Origin: an uncultured Clostridium sp.
Lineage (GTDB): Bacteria > Bacillota > Clostridia > Lachnospirales > Lachnospiraceae
Length of the DNA stretch: 18,611 bases
Assembly: GCA_900544905.1 (NCBI GenBank)
Contig: UQXF01000072.1
Coordinates: forward strand, 1 to 18,611
Direction of reading: 5' to 3'
Under the pieces are notes generated by a model. The model was not told where the DNA came from and searched no databases. It saw only the letters and a list, made by a program, of their open reading frames with translations. Shown piece after piece: positions 13,965-18,611 of the stretch. Each line of letters opens with the position of its first letter. Within the stretch, counting starts at the first letter, position 1. Made by a program: the position numbers and the translations under genes.

Positions 13965-15078
13965 CTACTCCTTATTCAGACTCATCCATTTTAAATACGC
14001 ATTCATAAACGGTTCAATATTTCCATCCAGCACTCCATTTACATTGCTAATCTCCGTTCCAGTCCGATGGTCCTTCACCATCGTATACGGCTGCATTACG
14101 TAAGAACGAATCTGTGAGCCAAAACCATTCTCCGAAATATCGCCCCGTATATCGTCAAGCTTTTCCTGATTCTCCTGCTGCTTTAACACATAAAGCTTTG
14201 ACATCAGCATTTTCATTGCCTTGTCCTTATTCTGGTGCTGTGAACGCTGGTTTTGGCACTGCACCACAATTCCTGTCGGCAGATGGGTAATCCGGATTGC
14301 AGAGGATGTCTTATTTATATGCTGTCCACCAGCACCGCTGGAACGATAGGTATCAATCCGCAAATCCTCGTCCCTGATATCAACAGAGACATCTTCTTCA
14401 ATATCCGGCATCACATCACAGGAAGAAAAGGATGTCTGCCGCTTTCCTGCCGCATTAAATGGCGAAATGCGCACCAGACGGTGCACTCCCTTTTCGGACT
14501 TGAGATAGCCGTAAGCATTTTCTCCATTTATCTGAATCGTAACAGACTTCACTCCCGCCTCTTCTCCTTCCAGATAGTCAAGAATTTCTGTATCGAATCC
14601 CTTCTTCTCTGCCCATCTGGTATACATACGCAAAAGCATTCCTGTCCAGTCACAGCTCTCCGTTCCGCCCGCCCCTGCATGAAGGGTGACAATCGCATTG
14701 TCTTTGTCAAATTCTCCTGACAATAAGGTCTGGATTCTCAAGTTCTCAAAATGCTCCTTAAAACGCTCCAGTACCTCACTGATTTCCGGAAGCAGAGAAG
14801 CATCCTCCTCTTCATCTGCCATCTCGATTAAAACGCCTATCTCTTCATATTCATCAGATACCTTGTCAAATGCTGCCAGAGTATCCTTCAGATTCTTAAC
14901 TGTTTTCATAACCTCATTGGAATGCTCCACATCATTCCAGAAGTCTGGAGCCTCCATATCGGCTTCTAGCTCTGCCACCTTATCTTTCTTGATAGGGATG
15001 TCAAAGTGAATCCCTCACTTCCTGTAATGGAGTCTCATACTGAGCTAATTCAAACTTAAATGCATCGGTCTCAATCAC
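13965..15078 (-). CDS. prfB: Peptide chain release factor 2, with programmed +1 frameshift
   Basis: RF2 terminates translation at UAA and UGA. Translation starts at the GTG at 15078, with AGAGGTG just upstream, and runs 25 codons to an in-frame UGA at 15001-15003. Slipping +1 on CUU-U continues into the main frame at GAC (15002), giving 370 residues, the normal RF2 length. The SPF codon-recognition tripeptide is at about 205-207 (RISPFNAAG) and the catalytic GGQ at about 250-252 (SSGAGGQHINK). Reading only the second frame would miss the first 33 residues. It follows secA by 63 bases, the same order as in Bacillus. It is not a broken gene. Confidence 0.96.
15000..15015 (-). promoter_or_regulatory. 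RF2 autoregulatory +1 frameshift site
   Basis: The minus strand reads AGGGATTCACTTTGAC. CTT TGA C is the conserved slippery codon, stop and following C; the AGGGA is the internal Shine-Dalgarno-like stimulator. In the E. coli site the stimulator is AGGGGG at the same distance; here its last two bases are AT, so the anti-SD pairing is weaker. When RF2 is scarce, the UGA is read slowly and the ribosome shifts, making more RF2. Confidence 0.95.
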
Positions 15079-15141
15079 AGAATCACCTCTTTCTTTTATT
15101 CCGAAACATAAAAACTATTGCTATTCCGCAGCTATATTTCA

Positions 15142-17715
15142 TCAGGCATTTTTGCCACAGCACTGCTTATATTTTAACCCTGAACCACATGGGCAAGGGT
15201 CATTTCTTCCAATCTTGGCACTCTTTCTCTTAACCGGCGCCTTTGCAGATGTATCGTCCTTATTGGTACCCGTCACCTTAGCCACCTCTTCACGCTCTAC
15301 CTTCTGCTCTACGCGGATATGAAGCATGGCTTTAACGGTATCCTGACGGATTGCGTCCTCCATCTCCTCAAACATGTCAAAGCCGGCAAACTTATACTCC
15401 ACTAACGGGTCTCTCTGACCATATGCACGAAGTCCGATGCTCTGCCGCATCTGGTCCATGTCATCAATGTGGTCCATCCACTTTCTGTCAATTACCTTTA
15501 ACAAAATAACACGTTCCGCCTCACGAATCATCTCGGCCTCCGGGAACTCCGTCTCCTTCTCCTCATAAAGCTTATTTGCCGCCTCTTTAATCCTCTGAAT
15601 CAAATCCTGCTTCTGTATATGCTTAAGGTCTTCCTCCGAAAGCTTCACCTTATCTATCGGAATGATATCCAAAAGCTCCTGGTTCAGGGACTTCATATCC
15701 CACTCAGCAGGCTCTAAATCCTCTGAGATATTCCGGTTTACAACCTCTTCCACCGTATCATTTATCATCTTAAAGATAACGTCACGCATATTTTCCCCTT
15801 CCAATACACGCCGGCGTTCCTTATAAATAACCTCTCTCTGTTCATTCATAACCTCATCATAATCCAGCAGATTTTTACGGATTCCGAAGTTATTATTTTC
15901 AATCTTCTTCTGTGCTTTCTCAATAAAGCTGGTAATGGTTTTATGACGAATTTCCTCACCCTCCGGGATATTCAGCGCACTATACATGGACATAACCCGC
16001 TCAGAACCAAATAAACGCATCAAATCGTCTTCCAATGACAGATAGAACTTGGATTGTCCCGGGTCTCCCTGACGTCCGGAACGTCCGCGGAGCTGGTTAT
16101 CAATACGTCTGGACTCATGACGCTCTGTACCGATAATGCGGAGACCTCCCAGTTCCTTGACGCCCTCTCCTAACTTAATATCCGTACCACGTCCAGCCAT
16201 GTTCGTTGCAATCGTAACGGCATTCTTTTGACCCGCCTGTGCAACAATTTCAGCCTCCAGCTCATGGAATTTTGCATTTAACACTTTATGAGGAATATGC
16301 TTTTTGGTAAGCAGCCGGCTCACCTCTTCAGAGGAATCAATTGTTATTGTACCAACTAACACAGGCTGTCCCTTGCGGTAACACTCATTAATATCCTCTA
16401 CGATGGCATTCAGCTTTTCTTTCTTTGTACAGAATACGGAATCATCCTCATCTACTCTGGCAATTGGGAGATTGGTCGGAACCTCAACCACATCCATTCC
16501 ATAAATTTCACGAAACTCGTTTTCTTCCGTAAGCGCCGTACCTGTCATTCCCGCTTTCTTCTTATATTTATTAAAGAAATTCTGGAAGGTAATGGTTGCA
16601 AGGGTCTTGCTCTCACGTCTTACCTTTACATTCTCCTTTGCCTCAATTGCCTGATGAAGGCCGTCTGAAAAACGTCTGCCCGGCATAACACGACCGGTAA
16701 ACTCATCTACAATTAAAACCTCATTGTCTTTCACAATATAATCTTTATCCTTAAACATCAGATTATGTGCCCGAAGTGCCAGAATAATATTATGCTGGAT
16801 TTCCAGATTCTCTGAGTCAGCCAGATTCTCTATATGGAAGAAATCCTCCACTTCCTTGACACCCTGTGCTGTCAGCATAACCTGCTTGTCCTTTTCATTG
16901 ACAAGGAAATCTCCATCCTCTTCCACATCAACGCCCATAATTGCATCCATTTTGGAAAGCTCGCCATCACCCTGTCCGCGTTTCATTCTCCGGGCAAGCA
17001 AATCACACATTCTGTATAGCTCTGTGGATTTACCGCTCTGACCGGAAATGATAAGTGGTGTTCTTGCCTCATCAATCAGCACAGAGTCCACCTCGTCCAC
17101 AATGGCATAATGCAGGTCACGCTGCACCAGCTGTTCCTTATAAATGACCATATTATCCCTTAAGTAATCAAATCCCAATTCATTGTTTGTCACATAGGTA
17201 ATATCACAGTTATACGCTTCTCTTCGCTCTTCATTTGTGGAGCTATTTAAAATAACGCCGACCTTGAGACCCAGAAACTCATGAATCTGTCCCATCCACT
17301 CGGCATCACGTTTTGCAAGGTAATCATTGACAGTAACGATATGAACACCCTTCCCCTCCAGAGCATTCAAATAAGCAGGGAGTGTAGAAACAAGAGTCTT
17401 ACCTTCACCAGTTCTCATTTCAGGAATTCTTCCCTGGTGAAGCAGAATACCACCCATTATCTGCACCGGATAATGTTTCATTCCAAGGGTTCTGACCGCT
17501 GCCTCCCGGACAACAGCGAAGGCTTCTACCAAAAGGTCGTCTAATGTTTCTCCCTCTTCCAGCCGCTTCTTAAACTCCGCTGTTTTTGCCTTTAATTCAT
17601 CATTGCTCAACGCCTGCATAGATTCATCCAAGGCCTCTATTTTGTCAACCAATGGTGTAATTCTTTTAATCTCTTTTTCACTATGTGTTCCAAATACTTT
17701 CTCGAAAATACTCAT
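15142..17715 (-). CDS. secA: Preprotein translocase ATPase SecA
   Basis: SecA is the peripheral membrane ATPase that drives proteins through SecYEG. The 857-residue product has Walker A RTGEGKT at 101-107, VTVNDYLAKRDAEWM (127-141), DEVDSVLIDEARTPLIISG (207-225) as the DEAD-type box, TNMAGRGTDI, and IGTERHESRRIDNQLRGRSGRQG in the second nucleotide-binding domain. The C-terminal SEC-C zinc motif CPCGSGLKYKQCC (841-853) is intact, as needed for SecB or ribosome contact in relatives. AGGAG lies 7 bases before the ATG. It lies between hpf and prfB, a conserved Firmicute order. Confidence 0.98.
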   Translation of the reverse strand: MSIFEKVFGTHSEKEIKRITPLVDKIEALDESMQALSNDELKAKTAEFKKRLEEGETLDDLLVEAFAVVREAAVRTLGMKHYPVQIMGGILLHQGRIPEMRTGEGKTLVSTLPAYLNALEGKGVHIVTVNDYLAKRDAEWMGQIHEFLGLKVGVILNSSTNEERREAYNCDITYVTNNELGFDYLRDNMVIYKEQLVQRDLHYAIVDEVDSVLIDEARTPLIISGQSGKSTELYRMCDLLARRMKRGQGDGELSKMDAIMGVDVEEDGDFLVNEKDKQVMLTAQGVKEVEDFFHIENLADSENLEIQHNIILALRAHNLMFKDKDYIVKDNEVLIVDEFTGRVMPGRRFSDGLHQAIEAKENVKVRRESKTLATITFQNFFNKYKKKAGMTGTALTEENEFREIYGMDVVEVPTNLPIARVDEDDSVFCTKKEKLNAIVEDINECYRKGQPVLVGTITIDSSEEVSRLLTKKHIPHKVLNAKFHELEAEIVAQAGQKNAVTIATNMAGRGTDIKLGEGVKELGGLRIIGTERHESRRIDNQLRGRSGRQGDPGQSKFYLSLEDDLMRLFGSERVMSMYSALNIPEGEEIRHKTITSFIEKAQKKIENNNFGIRKNLLDYDEVMNEQREVIYKERRRVLEGENMRDVIFKMINDTVEEVVNRNISEDLEPAEWDMKSLNQELLDIIPIDKVKLSEEDLKHIQKQDLIQRIKEAANKLYEEKETEFPEAEMIREAERVILLKVIDRKWMDHIDDMDQMRQSIGLRAYGQRDPLVEYKFAGFDMFEEMEDAIRQDTVKAMLHIRVEQKVEREEVAKVTGTNKDDTSAKAPVKRKSAKIGRNDPCPCGSGLKYKQCCGKNA

Positions 17716-17755
17716 CTTAACACTCCTATTATTTAAAGATAATCATACGAATCTC

Positions 17756-17784
17756 ATTCTAACATTATTTATTCCAAAAGTAAA
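17756..17784 (-). promoter_or_regulatory. Candidate secA promoter
   Basis: On the minus strand TTTACT (17779-17784) and TAGAAT (17756-17761) are 17 bases apart. The -10 matches 5 of 6, the -35 only 4 of 6. The -35 lies in the U-rich tail of the hpf terminator. It would separate secA transcription from hpf. Confidence 0.4.
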
Positions 17785-17808
17785 GGGTTGCCGAAATATC
17801 GGCAACCC
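17785..17808 (-). terminator. Rho-independent terminator after hpf
   Basis: A 10-bp GC-rich perfect stem (17785-17794 with 17799-17808) with a 4-base loop is followed on the minus strand by UUUACUUUUGG. It lies 25 bases after the hpf stop codon. The tail is interrupted, so some readthrough into secA is possible. Confidence 0.87.
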
Positions 17809-17833
17809 TCATAAAATCTTATATCTGTAACGC

Positions 17834-18361
17834 TTAACACTCCGGTTCAATCAGACCGTATGTGTTCCCCTTTCTCTTGTAAACCACATTAACCTCATCT
17901 GTATCGGAGTTGCGGAATACAAAGAAGCTATGTCCCAATAAATCCATCTGAACACATGCCTCCTCCGGGTCCATTGGCTTTACTGCAAACTTCTTGCTTC
18001 TTATAATATTAATCTCGTCATCGTCCGGGACATCCTCTTCAATGAAAGACTTCTGGAAAAATGCTGCACTCTGTGCCTGGTCTACTAATTTCTTCTTATG
18101 TCTTGAAATCTGGCGTTCAATCACTTCTGTAACCAAATCAATAGATACATACATATCGTCACTTACCTGCTCTGCACGAATAATATTTCCCTTAATCGGA
18201 ATTGTTACCTCCATCTTCTGCCTGTCCCTCTCCACAGAAAATGTTACCTGAACCTCTGTATCTTCATTAAAATATTTTTCCAATCTGCCTAATTTGTCAT
18301 AGACAGCTGATTTCAAACCTTCTGTTACCTCAATATTCTTACCGCTAATTATGTACTTCAT
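17834..18361 (-). CDS. hpf: Ribosome hibernation promoting factor, long form
   Basis: Long HPF binds the 30S subunit and pairs 70S ribosomes into inactive 100S dimers in slow growth. The 175-residue product has an N-terminal S30AE domain (about 1-100: ISGKNIEVTEGLK, then basic helix RQISRHKKKL), an acidic linker (about 108-117, EEDVPDDDE) and a C-terminal dimerisation domain (about 118-174: IIRSKKFAVKPMDPEEA, MDLLGHSFFVFRNSDT, NVVYKRKGNTYGLIEP). This two-domain form is standard in Firmicutes. AAGGAG lies 10 bases before the ATG. It has its own promoter and terminator and precedes secA. Confidence 0.97.
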   Translation of the reverse strand: MKYIISGKNIEVTEGLKSAVYDKLGRLEKYFNEDTEVQVTFSVERDRQKMEVTIPIKGNIIRAEQVSDDMYVSIDLVTEVIERQISRHKKKLVDQAQSAAFFQKSFIEEDVPDDDEINIIRSKKFAVKPMDPEEACVQMDLLGHSFFVFRNSDTDEVNVVYKRKGNTYGLIEPEC

Positions 18362-18462
18362 AATCTGTCAACTCCTTCTCTGTCTTATTACAGCCAGCCT
18401 TTCCCCAATCTCCCACGTAAGGCTTAATATTACAGATTGTCCACTGTACCTTCCGTATCAGC

Positions 18463-18519
18463 TAACTGTAAAAATATTATACCATATCTTGTATTTTTTT
18501 CAATCAATAACTGTAAAAA
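18463..18519. repeat. Direct repeat pair flanking the hpf core promoter
   Basis: The 12-base sequence taactgtaaaaa occurs at 18463-18474 and again at 18508-18519, 45 bases apart in the same orientation, bracketing the -10 and -35 boxes. The spacing is close to four helical turns. They could be operator half sites or chance in AT-rich DNA. Confidence 0.4.
18476..18503 (-). promoter_or_regulatory. Promoter for hpf
   Basis: On the minus strand TTGAAA (18498-18503) and a perfect TATAAT (18476-18481) are 16 bases apart. AT-rich tracts just upstream (18515-18532) resemble an UP element. The leader to the hpf ATG would be about 108 bases. A sigma-B or sigma-H type promoter is not obvious. Confidence 0.75.
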
Positions 18520-18564
18520 ATTTTTGAATTTTCTGACATCATCATGTAAAATATCTGTCAATTC

Positions 18565-18611
18565 CTGTCTCTTATACACATCTGACGCTGCCGACGATCT
18601 TACGCGTGTAG
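18565..18611 (+). other. Illumina Nextera adapter contamination
   Basis: From 18565 the plus strand reads the 19-base Tn5 mosaic end (CTGTCTCTTATACACATCT, to 18583), then GACGCTGCCGACGA (18584-18597), the 8-base i5 index TCTTACGC (18598-18605; reverse complement GCGTAAGA, which I recall as index N517) and GTGTAG, the start of the P5 sequence. This is library adapter in its exact order, so genomic sequence ends at 18564. Confidence 0.97.

Noticed and set aside
14978..15078. prfB read as a truncated or frameshifted pseudogene
   Set aside because: The break coincides exactly with the conserved CTTTGAC recoding site, and the joined product has normal length and all RF2 motifs.
1..18564. CRISPR array, prophage, insertion sequence or defence system
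   Set aside because: No regularly spaced repeats, transposase, integrase, phage structural genes or defence domains were found; all genes are housekeeping or small family proteins on one strand.
18565..18583. Tn5 or IS50 end as evidence of a transposon
   Set aside because: The 19 bases are the engineered mosaic end followed by Nextera linker, index and P5 sequence, so they come from library preparation.

Overview
The window is ordinary chromosomal DNA of a low-to-moderate GC Firmicute, most likely Lachnospiraceae (Clostridia). The evidence is the gene families (a DUF4190 membrane protein, a YcxB-like protein, the hom / ApgM-like / lysC cluster), strong AGGAGG-type ribosome binding sites, and the hpf-secA-prfB order known from Bacillus. 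Genus or species cannot be called. Every convincing gene lies on the minus strand, so transcription runs from high to low coordinates.

From right to left: the last 47 bases (18565-18611) are Illumina Nextera adapter plus an index, not genome. Next come the long-form hibernation factor hpf with a good promoter and a strong terminator, then secA, then prfB (release factor 2), whose first 25 codons end at an in-frame UGA that must be bypassed by +1 frameshifting. prfB is followed closely by a lone cheW and then by aspartate-family genes: hom (homoserine dehydrogenase), an ApgM-family phosphomutase-like protein that may be the homoserine kinase, and lysC (aspartokinase), with an internal start that should yield a separate regulatory subunit. 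A small DUF1294 membrane protein follows and lacks a standard start codon.

The middle holds a single DUF4190 membrane protein gene with its own promoter and terminator, a dCMP deaminase (comEB) with a promoter, and tex. The left part is a long compact gene run: YcxB-like protein, tsaE, tsaB, rimI, a small zinc-ribbon protein, rnz (RNase Z), a membrane-anchored protein of unknown function, tsaD and ispD. Its theme is tRNA biology. TsaB, TsaD and TsaE make t6A in tRNA, RNase Z trims tRNA 3' ends, and two tRNA-Ser genes lie at the left edge behind a consensus promoter whose -35 box overlaps the ispD stop codon.

There is no sign of a mobile element, CRISPR array, defence island or biosynthetic cluster, and I see no obviously new system. 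The points worth following are local: the prfB frameshift, the lysC internal start, the proposed homoserine kinase, the non-AUG start of the DUF1294 gene, the three genes splitting the tsa set, the orphan cheW, and the adapter at the right end.
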